Part shown: positions 47,579 to 58,144 of the stretch, in pieces
How positions within the stretch are numbered: the first letter of the stretch is position 1
Layout of the letters: each line of letters opens with the position of its first letter
Assembly (NCBI GenBank): GCA_039696685.1
Contig: CP155566.1
Location: 2,294,001-2,358,000 of the forward strand
Source: Vibrio sp. CDRSL-10 TSBA
GTDB taxonomy: Bacteria > Pseudomonadota > Gammaproteobacteria > Enterobacterales > Vibrionaceae
DNA length: 64,000 nucleotides
Reading direction: 5' to 3'
Translations under genes and position numbers: made by a program
The notes under the pieces: generated by a model
What the model saw: only the letters and a program-made list of their open reading frames with translations
Told to the model about the DNA's origin: nothing
The model's database searches: none

Positions 47579-49450
47579 ATGCCACATTCTCAAACGTCAC
47601 TGTTAACCCAGCGGCGTTTTCTACCCTATTTTATTACCCAATTCTTTGGCGCATTCAACGACAATATTTTTAAAAACGTATTGTTACTGCTGGTTGCCTT
47701 TGCAGGCTCCGGTGCTCTGCCGGTATCCAGTGATCTGTTTATCAACCTGGCTGCCGGCTTATTCATTCTGCCTTTTTTCCTGTTTTCCGCCTCTGCTGGC
47801 GTGCTGGCCGACAAATACGAAAAGTCCGCCTTTATCCGTAAAGTAAAGTTGGCAGAGATTGCCATCATGTGTGTCGGTGCTCTTGGGTTGGTGACGGAAA
47901 GTTATGGTCTGTTGTTGTTTATCCTGTTTTTGATGGGTACTCAATCTGCTTTTTTCGGGCCGGTAAAATACGCATTACTGCCACAGCAGCTTAAATCTCA
48001 GGAATTAGTCCCTGGCAATGCGCTGGTCGAAACCGGCACTTTTTTAGCTATTTTGCTCGGTACGCTGGGAGCCGGCATCATCGCGTCTGCAGAACATGCG
48101 CGCTACATCGCTGCCGGCGCCGTATTGCTGTTTGCTCTGTTCGGCTACCTCGCCAGCCGCGCTATTCCTGAAGCGCCGGCCAGCGCACCGGATCTCAAAT
48201 TTCGTTGGCGGCCGATTCAGCTGACCCGCCAGACTCTGGCTATCGCACGCAGTGACCGCACTATTTTTCAGTCGATGATGGCGATCAGTTGGTTCTGGTT
48301 TCTTGGCGCCGCTTACCTGACCCAGTTTCCCAACTTCACCAAACTGTTTCTCAATGGTACCGAAAGTTCGGTCTCTTTCTTACTGGCCCTGTTTTCTATC
48401 GGTATTGCGGCCGGATCACTGGCTTGCGACAAAATGTCCGGCCACCGGATTGATGTTGGTATCGTGCCGCTCGGCAGCCTGGGGATCAGTATTTTCGGCT
48501 ACCTGATGGCAAGCAGCATTCCCGATGATTTACCGCTCTTCCAGCAATTCAGCGAATTTGTCAGCTACACCCCTTTATGGCCATTGTATATTTATCTGTT
48601 GTTACTGGGCGTATCCGGCGGGATCTTTATCGTGCCGCTGTATGCCATGATGCAGCAACGCGCCAAAGCGAGCGAGCGTGCTCAGGTCATCGCAGCACTC
48701 AATATTTACAACTCACTGTTTATGGTCGGCAGCGCGCTGCTCGGCATTGTCTGTTTATCACTGCTGAACCTGAGCATAGTGCAGCTGTTTATCCTGTTGT
48801 CTGTGATGAATGTGCTGATGGCGGTCTACCTGTTTCTGCAAGTGCCGATTTTTGTGGTGCGTTTTCTGGTCTGGGCACTGACTCATACTATTTACCGTGT
48901 CCGGCATAAAAACCTGCATCATTTACCACAGCAAGGCGGTGCTCTGATCGTGTGTAACCATGTCAGCTATATGGATGCCCTGCTGCTGAGTGCAGTTTGT
49001 CCGCGCCTGATTCGCTTTGTGATGCACGAAGAGTACGCCAATATCCGCATTGCGCGCCGTTTCCTCAAGCGGGCCGGCGTGATCCCGATAGACTCCGATG
49101 ACCGCGCCTCGATCCGCCGTGCATTTACCGAGGTAGAACAAGCTTTGCAACAAGGTCATCTGGTATGCATTTTCCCGGAAGGCCGCCTGACCGAAGATGG
49201 CGAAATGAATCCGTTTATGCGCGGTATCGACCTGATACTAAGACGCAGCCCGGTGCCGGTAATTCCGATGGCGATTAAAGGGCTGTGGGGCAGTTTCTTC
49301 AGCCGTTATAAAGGTCGCGCCTGCAGCAGTCTGCCCAGTCGTTTCCGCTCACGGATTGAAATCGAAGCCGGCAGCGCCGTTGCCGCCTGCGACGCTAACA
49401 CTCAAATGATGCACGCCAAAGTCGCGGCCCTGCGTGGTGACTGGAAGTAG
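47579..49450 (+). CDS. MFS transporter fused to PlsC-type 1-acylglycerol-phosphate acyltransferase
   Basis: A 623-residue fusion. Residues 1-420 are a 12-helix MFS domain of the LplT lysophospholipid-flippase type (FFGAFNDNIFKNVLLLLVAF, FGPVKYALLPQQLK). Residues about 440-620 are a PlsC acyltransferase with NHVSYMD (NHx4D catalytic motif) and FPEGRLTEDGEMNPF. It resembles Aas/LplT systems that re-import and reacylate lysophospholipids, but lacks the acyl-ACP synthetase part. AAGGAAAC precedes ATG 47579. The upstream TetR gene likely controls it. Confidence 0.88.
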   Translation: MPHSQTSLLTQRRFLPYFITQFFGAFNDNIFKNVLLLLVAFAGSGALPVSSDLFINLAAGLFILPFFLFSASAGVLADKYEKSAFIRKVKLAEIAIMCVGALGLVTESYGLLLFILFLMGTQSAFFGPVKYALLPQQLKSQELVPGNALVETGTFLAILLGTLGAGIIASAEHARYIAAGAVLLFALFGYLASRAIPEAPASAPDLKFRWRPIQLTRQTLAIARSDRTIFQSMMAISWFWFLGAAYLTQFPNFTKLFLNGTESSVSFLLALFSIGIAAGSLACDKMSGHRIDVGIVPLGSLGISIFGYLMASSIPDDLPLFQQFSEFVSYTPLWPLYIYLLLLGVSGGIFIVPLYAMMQQRAKASERAQVIAALNIYNSLFMVGSALLGIVCLSLLNLSIVQLFILLSVMNVLMAVYLFLQVPIFVVRFLVWALTHTIYRVRHKNLHHLPQQGGALIVCNHVSYMDALLLSAVCPRLIRFVMHEEYANIRIARRFLKRAGVIPIDSDDRASIRRAFTEVEQALQQGHLVCIFPEGRLTEDGEMNPFMRGIDLILRRSPVPVIPMAIKGLWGSFFSRYKGRACSSLPSRFRSRIEIEAGSAVAACDANTQMMHAKVAALRGDWK

Positions 49451-49459
49451 CTTGGTGCG

Positions 49460-49529
49460 ACTTTCCGTTCACCAATTTCCGCTCACGACTTTCCGTTCAT
49501 TACTTTCAGTTCGCTGCTTTCCGTTCACG
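49460..49529. repeat. Five tandem copies of a 14-base degenerate repeat
   Basis: Units ACTTTCCGTTCACC, AATTTCCGCTCACG, ACTTTCCGTTCATT, ACTTTCAGTTCGCT, GCTTTCCGTTCACG follow head to tail without gaps, just after the acyltransferase stop and before its terminator hairpin. Confidence 0.85.
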
Positions 49530-49532
49530 AAG

Positions 49533-49563
49533 AACAAGCGTTCAGTTTAGCTGAACGCTTGTT
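49533..49563 (+). terminator. Hairpin terminator after the acyltransferase gene
   Basis: Perfect 13-pair stem AACAAGCGTTCAG/CTGAACGCTTGTT with loop TTTAG. No long T run follows. It separates the acyltransferase from the yeiH-like gene. Confidence 0.65.
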
Positions 49564-49634
49564 CAAAACATTAAGACTTTCTGACCATCAGCAATGGGTT
49601 ACAATCAGTTTCCACTTCGCTCAAGGTCAATCCT

Positions 49635-50582
49635 ATGTCGTGCAACTCACTGCCTGTTAAGCTGAGATATCTGCCTTTTGTGCTGGTTCTGCTGGCCTGT
49701 ATCACGCCTTATCTTACCTCTCCCACTGCGCTGATACTGGGGTTCCTGCTGGCGACGTTGGGTTGGGTTCCAGGCGGACTGCCACTTGCGAAGATCACCA
49801 AAAGATTGCTGGCTTACTCGATTGTCGGCCTCGGTTTTGGCATCCCGTTGCAGGAAGCACTCAGCGTGACCAGCGACGGTATCGGCCTGATTGTGGCAAG
49901 TATTTGCGGTACTCTGCTGCTTGGTACCCTGCTGGCACGGCTTATCGGCCTGAATGCCACCGCCGGTCATCTTATTGCCTCGGGGACCGCCATTTGTGGC
50001 GGCAGTGCTATTGCGGCCGTGGCTCCGGCAGTCAATGCCGATGACGATCAAACCGCAGTGGCCCTGGGTACGGTATTTCTGCTCAATTCACTGGCGCTGT
50101 TCGTGTTTCCGCTTATCGGCCATGCCCTCAATCTTGATCAGCATACCTTTGGTACCTGGGCGGCCATCGCCATTCATGATACGTCATCGGTGGTCGGCGC
50201 TGCTTCAGCGTACGGTGAAGAGGCGCTAAAAACGGCCACCACACTCAAGCTGGCGCGCGCATTGTGGATTGTGCCGGTTGCCCTGCTCAGTGCCTGGATG
50301 TTTCGCAGTGAATCGAAAAAAGTGACCATCCCGTATTTCATTCTCTTTTACTGCGCGGCGATAGGATTCAGCGATCAGTTGCCGCAGTTTGAGGTGGTAT
50401 ATCAGCAGATTTTCGGCCTGGCCAAGCAAGCCCTGGTGGTGTGTCTGTTCTTGATTGGCTGCAGCTTGTCGGTCCGGCGTTTACGCGCTGCCGGTGCCAA
50501 GCCGCTGTTGTTCGGTATTGTACTCTGGATAGTTATATCGACTTCGTCTCTGGCTTGGCTGCTGAGCCAGACAAACGGGTAA
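49635..50582 (+). CDS. YeiH-family (UPF0324) membrane transporter
   Basis: A 315-residue protein with about ten helices and the conserved UPF0324 signature [20 protein letters not shown], plus [20 protein letters not shown] and [17 protein letters not shown]. Family members are annotated as putative sulfate exporters; the substrate is not certain. Ends overlapping a possible small convergent gene. ATG follows CAAGG. Confidence 0.85.
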   Translation: MSCNSLPVKLRYLPFVLVLLACITPYLTSPTALILGFLLATLGWVPGGLPLAKITKRLLAYSIVGLGFGIPLQEALSVTSDGIGLIVASICGTLLLGTLLARLIGLNATAGHLIASGTAICGGSAIAAVAPAVNADDDQTAVALGTVFLLNSLALFVFPLIGHALNLDQHTFGTWAAIAIHDTSSVVGAASAYGEEALKTATTLKLARALWIVPVALLSAWMFRSESKKVTIPYFILFYCAAIGFSDQLPQFEVVYQQIFGLAKQALVVCLFLIGCSLSVRRLRAAGAKPLLFGIVLWIVISTSSLAWLLSQTNG

Positions 50583-50724
50583 CTGGAGAGCGCTGTACTT
50601 CCCAGGCGACGACCAGCACCAACAGGAAAGCACTTAACTCAGCCACCGAACGCGGCCAGCCATCCTGGGTCAGGGCAATCAGCAATTGCAGGGCGATGAC
50701 GCCAACAAGTAAGCCTTTCTTCAT
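50533..50724 (-). CDS. Possible small membrane protein, convergent with yeiH-like gene
   Basis: A 63-residue frame from ATG 50724: [20 protein letters not shown], then [20 protein letters not shown] and a polar tail. Two hydrophobic helices give a plausible membrane protein. The ribosome site is weak and the last 50 bases overlap the end of the yeiH-like gene, so it is only a candidate. It points the same way as menE but lies downstream of it. Confidence 0.4.
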   Translation of the reverse strand: MKKGLLVGVIALQLLIALTQDGWPRSVAELSAFLLVLVVAWEVQRSPVTRLSGSAAKPETKSI

Positions 50725-50801
50725 GGTCAGATAATCCCGAATCTTTATAAATCCGGGTTCATTATGCCCAACCGTTATAAGAAGCAAAATTCTGTTTTGG
50801 T

Positions 50802-52301
50802 CTAACTCATAACCCGATATCGGGTCTGATGATGCGCCAGCCATTGCTTCAGGGCCTGGCGCGATACTTTAATGCCGCTGTTCATCAGTTGCTCCGGCAT
50901 AGTGAAATAAGCCACCGGCCACTTGAATTTCTCAAGCTTCCCTTCGCACCAGGCTGCCCCTTGCTCCAGCGAAAATTCCGCTTGTGCGCTATGCACTACC
51001 GCAACCGGTCTGGCGCCAAATTCGTCATCTTCAACTGCCACTACCATCGCCAGCTGCACTTCCGGATGACGGCTGAGCACGGCCTCAATTTCTTCACAGT
51101 GAATGTTTTCACCGCCGGAAATAAACTGATTGTCGGCGCGTCCGATAATCACCAGTTGCTCATCCTGCCATGCGCCGAGATCTTTACTGTCAAACCATCC
51201 GTCCGGCTCAGCGACAGGATGCAAAATCCCTTGATGGTAATAACCTCTGGCCAGGGTTTCGCCACCAATGTAAATCCGCTGGCCGCGCAGTTGTACCTGG
51301 CGTCCGGCTAATACATGTCCGGCTCCGCTGTGCCCGTCTACCCGTTTCGCCGTAACGGTTGAGGCAGCTTCTGTCATGCCATAGCCAAGCCAGGTTTCAA
51401 TGCCCGTTTCCGCAGCCTGCTGCGCCAGCCGGACCGGAATATGGCTGCCACCAAGTAACACATGAGTCAGGCTGAGTTCGATTCCGGCATCCAGCAGCCG
51501 TTTGAGTTGGGTCGGCACCAGAGACGCGTGCGTAACCTGAGCCATGTCACAAGCCAGATCAGCGCTGCCAATTTTCAGGCAGCCGCCGGCCAGCAGCCAG
51601 CGGTAAACAATCGCCAGACCGGAAACGTGATAGAGCGGTAAGCTAAGCAGCCAGGTATCTTCAGCGCTGAACACAAACTCCTGCAATAAGCCCTGCGCGG
51701 AAGCCAGATGCTGGGCATGAGTGTGCGCCACCGCCTTAGGAGTGCCGGTTGAACCGGAGGTAAAAATCAAAGTGGCCAGGTTGTCAGCCTGATAGAGATC
51801 GCCATGCCACTCAACCGAACGGCCAGCAGATTCAGTAACGTGTAATGCCTGGGGTATCTGAATGAAATTGACGGCTCTGTCTGTCTGACAACAATCTGTC
51901 TGAGAAGAATCACTCTGCGAAGAATCAATGTGCAACAAATCAGACAGCCGGGAAACTTCGGCCCCGGGAGCCAGCCAGAGGTGGGGCTTTTGATGCGCGC
52001 TATAAAGCGCGTCCAGTTTGAGGAGCAAAGCCTGCGCAGGCTGAGGCATAGTCAGGGCACAAATGACGCCACGCGACGCCGCGGCCAGTAACCACAGCAA
52101 CGTATGCGGATGATTTTTACCAACCAGTGTCAGCACGTCTCCGCTCTGTAAACCTTGCAGATGAAGTGCCTGAGCATACTGCTCAATACGCTCAGCCAGC
52201 TGCTGCCAGGTTAACGATTCTTGCTCAAGACGCAGCGCCACCTTATCCGGCGTGCGCTGCTGCCATTGTTGCCAAGGGGTCATGCGTGGTGCGACTGCCA
52301 C
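50802..52301 (-). CDS. menE: o-Succinylbenzoate-CoA ligase
   Basis: An ANL-superfamily adenylating enzyme that activates o-succinylbenzoate to its CoA ester in menaquinone synthesis. Motifs: LIFTSGSTGTPKAVAHT (A3 P-loop), LGYGMTEAAST, GWFDSKDLGAW, GRADNQFISGGENIH, and GIKVSRQALKQWL with the catalytic Lys. About 493-499 residues. A GTG at 52301 has AGGAG five bases upstream, while ATG 52283 overlaps the menC stop as ATGA; either start is possible. A Ser/Asp/Gln-rich insertion (SSQSDSSQTDCCQTD) is unusual. Confidence 0.92.
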   Translation of the reverse strand: MAVAPRMTPWQQWQQRTPDKVALRLEQESLTWQQLAERIEQYAQALHLQGLQSGDVLTLVGKNHPHTLLWLLAAASRGVICALTMPQPAQALLLKLDALYSAHQKPHLWLAPGAEVSRLSDLLHIDSSQSDSSQTDCCQTDRAVNFIQIPQALHVTESAGRSVEWHGDLYQADNLATLIFTSGSTGTPKAVAHTHAQHLASAQGLLQEFVFSAEDTWLLSLPLYHVSGLAIVYRWLLAGGCLKIGSADLACDMAQVTHASLVPTQLKRLLDAGIELSLTHVLLGGSHIPVRLAQQAAETGIETWLGYGMTEAASTVTAKRVDGHSGAGHVLAGRQVQLRGQRIYIGGETLARGYYHQGILHPVAEPDGWFDSKDLGAWQDEQLVIIGRADNQFISGGENIHCEEIEAVLSRHPEVQLAMVVAVEDDEFGARPVAVVHSAQAEFSLEQGAAWCEGKLEKFKWPVAYFTMPEQLMNSGIKVSRQALKQWLAHHQTRYRVMS

Positions 52302-53276
52302 ACCAGCTCCTGATCCTGCAGTGTCTGCACTGGCAGTTCACAACCCGGCCAGGCGGTTTCAAGCTGCGCCTGATAAAGACCTATGGTATCCAGCCCAGGA
52401 ATTTCATCCGGTAACAACCATTTGGACAGGCGGGCTAACTGGGTCAGACCCAGACTCGATTCCAGGCTGGAACTGACCACCACCTGAAGATTGAGTGCTC
52501 TGGCTTTCTCAACCAGACGAATACAGAAAGGTACGGAACCAATCACGGTCGGTTTAATAATGATGGTTTTGGCGCCGGTCAGCTCTTCGAGACGAAAATC
52601 ATCCATCCGTACTGCCTGCTGCAGCGTCTCATCCCAGGCAATCGCGATCCCGGTATCGATGGCAAACGACAGGCTCTCACTCGGTGAATGGCACGGTTTC
52701 TTCGATATAAGTAATCCGGCCACGACGTGACGGAGCGACATACTGAGCGAATTTAGCCGCTTTTTCTTTGTTCCAGGCGCGATTGGCATCGAGACGCAAA
52801 GTCAGATCCGGCATGGATTCGAGAAACAGGTTAACCAGCATGCCGTCACGTACCGGCTCATACAGGCCAACCTTAATTTTAGCGACCTTTTTACCAGGCA
52901 TAGCTTCCAGTTGCGGGATCAGTTCATCCGGGTCGCCGGTGCACAGCGGTGCGGCCTGATATTGCCCATCTTGGGGCAACTCACCAGCCAGTTCCAGCTC
53001 AGCCATAGACACACCAAATGCCACAGACGGAAATAATTCATCCAGTCCAAGCGGTTGCCCTTTAACCCACAGTTCCAGCTGTTCCTTAGCCAGGGCTCCC
53101 GCCTCGTCAATGGTTTCGACGCTAAATCCTTTTAACGGCGCGACTTCACCACGCCCTATTCGGCCATTTTCCTGAAGTTCGACAATGAAGCCTTCACGTT
53201 CGGTTAATTTCTCTTCACGAAGAATGACGCCGCTATCCATCGGCAGACGATAACGGTACAGTTTTGCGCTGCGCAT
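52280..53276 (-). CDS. menC: o-Succinylbenzoate synthase (frame break at 52696-52700)
   Basis: A 331-residue enolase-superfamily enzyme that dehydrates SHCHC to o-succinylbenzoate. Metal and catalytic motifs: AKIKVG (Lys pair), [21 protein letters not shown] and [10 protein letters not shown]. Uncorrected the N-terminal frame stops after [10 protein letters not shown]. Removing one A in GAAGAAACCG gives [21 protein letters not shown] 53276 ([13 protein letters not shown]). It is separated from menB by a terminator. Confidence 0.93.
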
Positions 53277-53371
53277 ATCCAACCTAACTCTGTTGTTATT
53301 CCTGGATGTTCCCACTGTCGGCACGGAATGCGCCAAGACAATGACATCACATAGGGTTATACGTCGTAAGC

Positions 53372-53400
53372 AAAAAGCGGCCCACTTTTGCGCGGACCGC
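53372..53400 (-). terminator. Terminator after menB
   Basis: On the minus strand a seven-pair stem GCGGTCC/GGGCCGC (one G-U pair) followed by TTTTT, about ten bases beyond the menB stop. It separates menFDHB from menCE. Confidence 0.75.
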
Positions 53401-53407
53401 AGTGATT

Positions 53408-54274
53408 TTACGGGTTACGCGGGAATTTATTGAAGTCCGGGCGGCGTTTTTCGTTAAACGCGTTACGGCCTTCCTGGCCTTCATCTGTCATATAGAACAG
53501 CATGGTGGCGTTACCAGCCAGTTCCTGCAGGCCAGCCTGACCATCACAGTCCGCGTTCAGTGCGGCTTTGAGACAGCGTAGCGCCATCGGGCTGTGTTGC
53601 AGGACTTCACGGCACCAACGTACGGTTTCTTTTTCCAGATCCTGCAATGGCACCACAGTATTGACCAGGCCCATATCCAGCGCTTCCTGGGCGTCATAGA
53701 ACCGACACAGGAACCAGATTTCACGAGCTTTCTTCTGACCGACAATCCGCGCCATGTAAGAAGCGCCCCAGCCACCGTCAAAAGAGCCGACTTTAGGCCC
53801 GGTCTGACCAAACTGGGCGTTTTCTGCGGCAATCGTCAGGTCACACATCATATGCAGTACGTGACCACCACCAACGGCCCAGCCGGCTACAGAAGCAATC
53901 ACAGGTTTCGGGCAGGTCCGGATCTGACGCTGAAAGTCGAGCACATTGAGATGGTGGGTGCCCGATTCATCTCGGTAACCGCCGTAATCGCCACGAATTT
54001 TCTGGTCACCGCCCGAGCAGAATGCATCTTCACCCAGGCCGGTTAAAATGATCACACCAACATTTTCATCGTAGCGTGCATCCGCCAGCGCATTGATCAT
54101 CTCTTTGACGGTCTGCGGACGAAACGCATTGCGTACCTGAGGGCGGGCAATGGTAATTTTGGCGATGCCATCCGGCGACTTGTGATAATCGATATCTTCA
54201 TAAACTGAGCCGCAATCATGCCATTCGACCGGTGCATAAAGTTCTTGTTCTGAAATGCCTACTGTTTTAGCCAT
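53408..54274 (-). CDS. menB: 1,4-Dihydroxy-2-naphthoyl-CoA synthase
   Basis: A 288-residue crotonase-fold enzyme closing the second naphthoquinone ring. N-terminus [20 protein letters not shown]. Motifs: [56 protein letters not shown] (oxyanion hole) and [21 protein letters not shown]-terminus [16 protein letters not shown] is the MenB signature. ATG 54274 gives the usual MAKTVG start; a second ATG at 54286 is also in frame. Overlaps the menH stop. Confidence 0.95.
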   Translation of the reverse strand: MAKTVGISEQELYAPVEWHDCGSVYEDIDYHKSPDGIAKITIARPQVRNAFRPQTVKEMINALADARYDENVGVIILTGLGEDAFCSGGDQKIRGDYGGYRDESGTHHLNVLDFQRQIRTCPKPVIASVAGWAVGGGHVLHMMCDLTIAAENAQFGQTGPKVGSFDGGWGASYMARIVGQKKAREIWFLCRFYDAQEALDMGLVNTVVPLQDLEKETVRWCREVLQHSPMALRCLKAALNADCDGQAGLQELAGNATMLFYMTDEGQEGRNAFNEKRRPDFNKFPRNP

Positions 54275-55101
54275 GCTGATTCCCATTGTTGTCACTCGCT
54301 GTTGATGACAGCGAGCCAATTAAACGCTGAATGATCAGGGCGAACGCCTCAGGCTGCTCATGATGAACATTGTGCCCGGCCTGCCCGACCTGACTGAAGC
54401 TCAGCCCGCTTTGTGTTGCGAGCTGCGAAAATTTGCTGTCCCGTTCACCACACACATAATGCATCTTTAAGCGGGTTCGTTGCAGTGCCGGCAGCAGGTA
54501 AGGCTGGGTTGCCAGCGAGGTTGATAACAGCATACCTGCCACTGCCTGACCAAGATTAGCACTGCGTTTGGTGATTAAGGTTTGTCTTTGCGCATGGTTT
54601 AGTGAACTAAATACCGCTTGTTGATACCAATCGCTTAATACCTGTGCAATCGGTTCGTGCGCGAAACGCATCGCCCAGCGACTGTCATTAATCCAGCGCT
54701 GCTGCCGTTTCTTGATCGGTTTGCAGGCCAAAATTACCACCTTCAATCAGCAAGCCTGTGAGGTTACAGCCACTGAACCAGCCACACGCGGCCCCTGCCA
54801 TGGCAATGCGTCCGCCAAGTGAATAGCCGACCAGCCATATCGGGCGCTTTCCCCCGGCGCGGCGGACAATGGTTTGTGCCACCTGTTCACAGCATTGCTG
54901 TAAATCGTCACAGCAAATCGCTTGGCTGTGACCATGTCCGGGCAAATCAATAGCCAACCAGTCTGCATCCGGTAGACGATCCAATACCGGCTGCCAGTCA
55001 TGTGTGCTGCCGAGCAAGCCATGCAGAAACACCAGCAACGGCCGTTCTACCGCCGATGGCGTGTTATCTGAGCAATGACCGGACGAGCGACTATAGAGCA
55101 T
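54267..55101 (-). CDS. menH: SHCHC synthase, alpha/beta hydrolase (frame break at 54707-54711)
   Basis: A 277-residue hydrolase that eliminates pyruvate from SEPHCHC. Motifs: [18 protein letters not shown], the nucleophile elbow [10 protein letters not shown] (Ser), the [13 protein letters not shown] loop and the C-terminal [15 protein letters not shown] with the catalytic His. Removing one A in CAAGAAACGGC gives [23 protein letters not shown] 55101 overlaps the end of menD. Confidence 0.92.
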
Positions 55102-56839
55102 GAATCTGTGCACTGATCTGTTGGATGTGTCGGGCGGCCTGCTGCGGCTGCGTGACAACCTCCACCAGCAACGTCCCCTGTCCCGATTCAAAATGGGCGT
55201 CGATTACGGTTTGATAATGCGCCAGAGTTTGCGGGCGGGCATAAGCCAGACCAAACTGCTTGGCCGCGAACTCAAACTGCATGCCGTGTGGCATCTGATA
55301 CAAGGCCTGACGCTCCTGCTCAGGCACCGGCAGCAGATCAAAAATCGCCCCGCCATCGTTATTAGTCACCACAATCACAACCGGCTGCGAAGTTTGACGC
55401 AGCAAAGCGAGTGAATTGAGATCGTACAGCAGTGAAGTGTCACCAAGCAGAATCATTAACGGCTGGTTAAGCGCGCGCTGCACACCGGCTGCACTGGCGA
55501 CTAGGCCATCGATACCCGATGCACCGCGGTTGGAATAGACTTCACGGCCATCAAGTCTGCTCAGCATATCGGTCAGACGGACAATCAGGCTGTTACCGAT
55601 AAAAAGCGGCACCAAGGGCGCGCGCTGACTGAGATCGAGCGCAACAGCGACTTCGGTCAGACTATCGGCAGAGCCGTTCAATCCGTCGCCAGACAAAGTT
55701 GATGCAGCCAGTTGCGCGGTTGCACCGGCCATGTGGCGCAGTTCATCTGCCCAGCCACGGCCGGCGTTGTTAAGCGGCTGCTTTACTGAGCGCTGCGCGG
55801 CGGCGGACTGAATCGAAACCCAGTCACGGATATTAGCCACCCAGTGCTGCTGCGGCAGGTGAGACGGGTTGTTACGGCCGGCATCCGGCGACACATACCA
55901 ATAGTCGCAATCAAAGGCGCTGATTTGACGTTGCAGCCACTGATTAAGCCGTTTAGATACCACTCTGGCGCCAAACTGAAGCACCACCTGGCACTCACTC
56001 AAGCGGGCACTGGCTGTGGCATTTTGCAGCCACAAATCATAATGTGCCCACTCACTGCTGACACCGGACTGGGTATCACACAGCACCGGCCAGCCGAGCT
56101 GGCGGGCAAAATGCAGCGCCGCCTGAGCCTGACACCGCGGCAAAGAGCCGATAATCACCAGACCTTTACGATTAAACGATGTGGCCTCGAGTGGCGTGAC
56201 GTGAGTCTCCGGCATCAGACGCAGAGTATAGGGCACATCTGCATTGTGCCAGTCGGCTACCCGCGCAAGATAATCGCTGTATAAGTCCGCAGATGAAGTC
56301 GAATAAAGCGGCTCGGGGAACGGGCAGTTAATATGTACTGCGCCGCCATACTGCGCCTGTTTGAACATTGCATCATCAAGGGCACTGAGCAGCCAGCTCA
56401 AGGGCAGGTGCACACCCGGACTGGGTAAATTCATCGCCGCAGTGACATGGGAAGAGAAAATGCCGACCTGATCGATCGCCTGGTTAGCTCCACAACCGAC
56501 TAACTCAACCGGCCGGTCTGCGGTTAACACCACCAGCTTTTCTCCGGTCAGGCCGGATTCGGCAATCGCCGGCAACAAGTTGGCGACCGCGGTGCCTGAC
56601 GTGACGATCACCGCCACCGGCTTGGTACTGGCTTTGGCCAGTCCCAGAGCTAAAAAGCCTAACCCGCGTTCATCAAAGTGAGTATGCAGAGTCAGATTGG
56701 GATGCGCGGCGGCTTCCAGTGTCAGCGGTGTCGAACGAGAGCCGGGCGCGACGCACACATCACTGACCCCGAAGTGGGTCAGCTCTTCAAGCAAGGTCCG
56801 GCTCCAGATCCGGTTAAGCTGTGCCTGATCGTGGCTCAT
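55091..56839 (-). CDS. menD: SEPHCHC synthase (ThDP enzyme)
   Basis: A 582-residue thiamine-diphosphate enzyme that joins 2-oxoglutarate to isochorismate. Motifs: VCVAPGSRSTPLTLEAAAHP, HTHFDERGLGFLALGLAKAS, ESGLTGEKLVVLTADRP, GDTSLLYDLNSLALLRQ (ThDP/metal site) and NNDGGAIFDLLPVPEQE. Full length and unbroken. Start overlaps the menF stop (ATGA). Confidence 0.96.
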   Translation of the reverse strand: MSHDQAQLNRIWSRTLLEELTHFGVSDVCVAPGSRSTPLTLEAAAHPNLTLHTHFDERGLGFLALGLAKASTKPVAVIVTSGTAVANLLPAIAESGLTGEKLVVLTADRPVELVGCGANQAIDQVGIFSSHVTAAMNLPSPGVHLPLSWLLSALDDAMFKQAQYGGAVHINCPFPEPLYSTSSADLYSDYLARVADWHNADVPYTLRLMPETHVTPLEATSFNRKGLVIIGSLPRCQAQAALHFARQLGWPVLCDTQSGVSSEWAHYDLWLQNATASARLSECQVVLQFGARVVSKRLNQWLQRQISAFDCDYWYVSPDAGRNNPSHLPQQHWVANIRDWVSIQSAAAQRSVKQPLNNAGRGWADELRHMAGATAQLAASTLSGDGLNGSADSLTEVAVALDLSQRAPLVPLFIGNSLIVRLTDMLSRLDGREVYSNRGASGIDGLVASAAGVQRALNQPLMILLGDTSLLYDLNSLALLRQTSQPVVIVVTNNDGGAIFDLLPVPEQERQALYQMPHGMQFEFAAKQFGLAYARPQTLAHYQTVIDAHFESGQGTLLVEVVTQPQQAARHIQQISAQIHAL

Positions 56840-58144
56840 GAGGCAACTCCCAGCGGCAGATTGTCACTGATCAAACTGAGCAGAGTGGACATCTTCTTGT
56901 CCAGCTCCTGCCACTCATAGTGAGCTTCTGAGCCTGGTACAATCCCGGCCCCGGCATAAAGTTGGACTTCATTTTCCAGCACCAGAGCACTGCGGATTGC
57001 GACACAAAATTCTGCCTGCTGATGGCTGAAATAGCCCATCGAACCGGCATACCAGCCGCGGGCAAAAGGTTCATGCCGGGTAATAAAATCCAGCGCCGGT
57101 TTACGCGGCAGTCCTGCCACAGCAGCGGTCGGCTGCAAAGCACTCAACAGCTGTACGCCATTCACCCCGGGTTGCAAATTGGCGTGAATCGCCCGCTTCA
57201 AGTGCTGCACTTTACTCAGGCGCACCAGGTGCGGTTTCCGGATCGACATCGATAGATTCAGCATGTGGCGTAAGACGTTCAATAATGTCATCCACCACCA
57301 CCTGATTCTCATGCAGATTCTTGCGATCTTGGGTCAACCAGTTCGCCAGTTCCAGATCATGAGCGGCATTAGCACCGCGCCCGATAGTCCCGGCCAGCGC
57401 TTCGGTATACAGCTCCTGACTGTGGCGTAAATAGAGCCGCTCGGGCGTCGAGCCCATAAAACAGTGTTTACTGTCCAGCGCCAGCATAAAGTGAAAACTG
57501 TGATGGTTTTGCTGCGCACTGGCTTTCAGCAACTGAGCGGCACTGAGCGGGCCATCGAGAGTTAAACGGGTCTGACGGGCAAGGACGACTTTTTTAAAGT
57601 CCTGTTTTTCAATACCGTCTAACACGTCCTGTACCAGTTGCGCCCAGCCGGACTCACTCGGTGCATGCCGGACCTGTCTCACTTCACGGTGAATGGCAGG
57701 TAACGGTTTAACTTCCGCCACCAACTTGTTGAGGGTGGCAAGTGTCCGGGCCGATTCCTGATTGACATTCGCCGCCAGCAGCCAGGTATTATCCACCCGC
57801 ATCAGTTCAACCTGAGGCAAAAAGAAAAATGACGACATGCAGCGCTGGTTTTTATCGGTATGACCGTCAAACGATCGTCCGCCCCAAACGCGTTGATTCT
57901 CACCGACAATGGCATAGGCCGGTGCCGGATCGGTAAAAGTATATAACTGCCCGAGCGCAATCACTTCCTCGCGGCTATCTCGTGACTGCCAGTAAAATTT
58001 AGGGTAGACCGGTTGGGCTTCAAGCCAATCGATAAGCGCGAATGGCGGCTTTCCTGCCAGCACCTGAGTGAAACGGACGTCGTTTTCCTGCGCGTCGTGG
58101 ATTTGCTCTATTAAGTGAGCAATGGCTTGATAAAAATTCAACAA
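56836..58144 (-). CDS. menF: Isochorismate synthase (frame break at 57234-57238)
   Basis: A 435-residue chorismate-utilising enzyme, first step towards menaquinone. Motifs: WGGRSFDGH, DFKKVVLARQTRL, HCFMGSTPERLYLR, EALAGTIGRGAN, QPTAAVAGLPRKPAL, GYFSHQQAEFCVAIRSAL and AGIVPGSEAHYEWQELDKKM. The frame breaks in CCGGAAACCG. Removing one A gives DVDPEPHLVRLSKVQHLKRA. Head of menFDHB; the promoter lies in the 314-base region shared with alaA. Confidence 0.93.
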
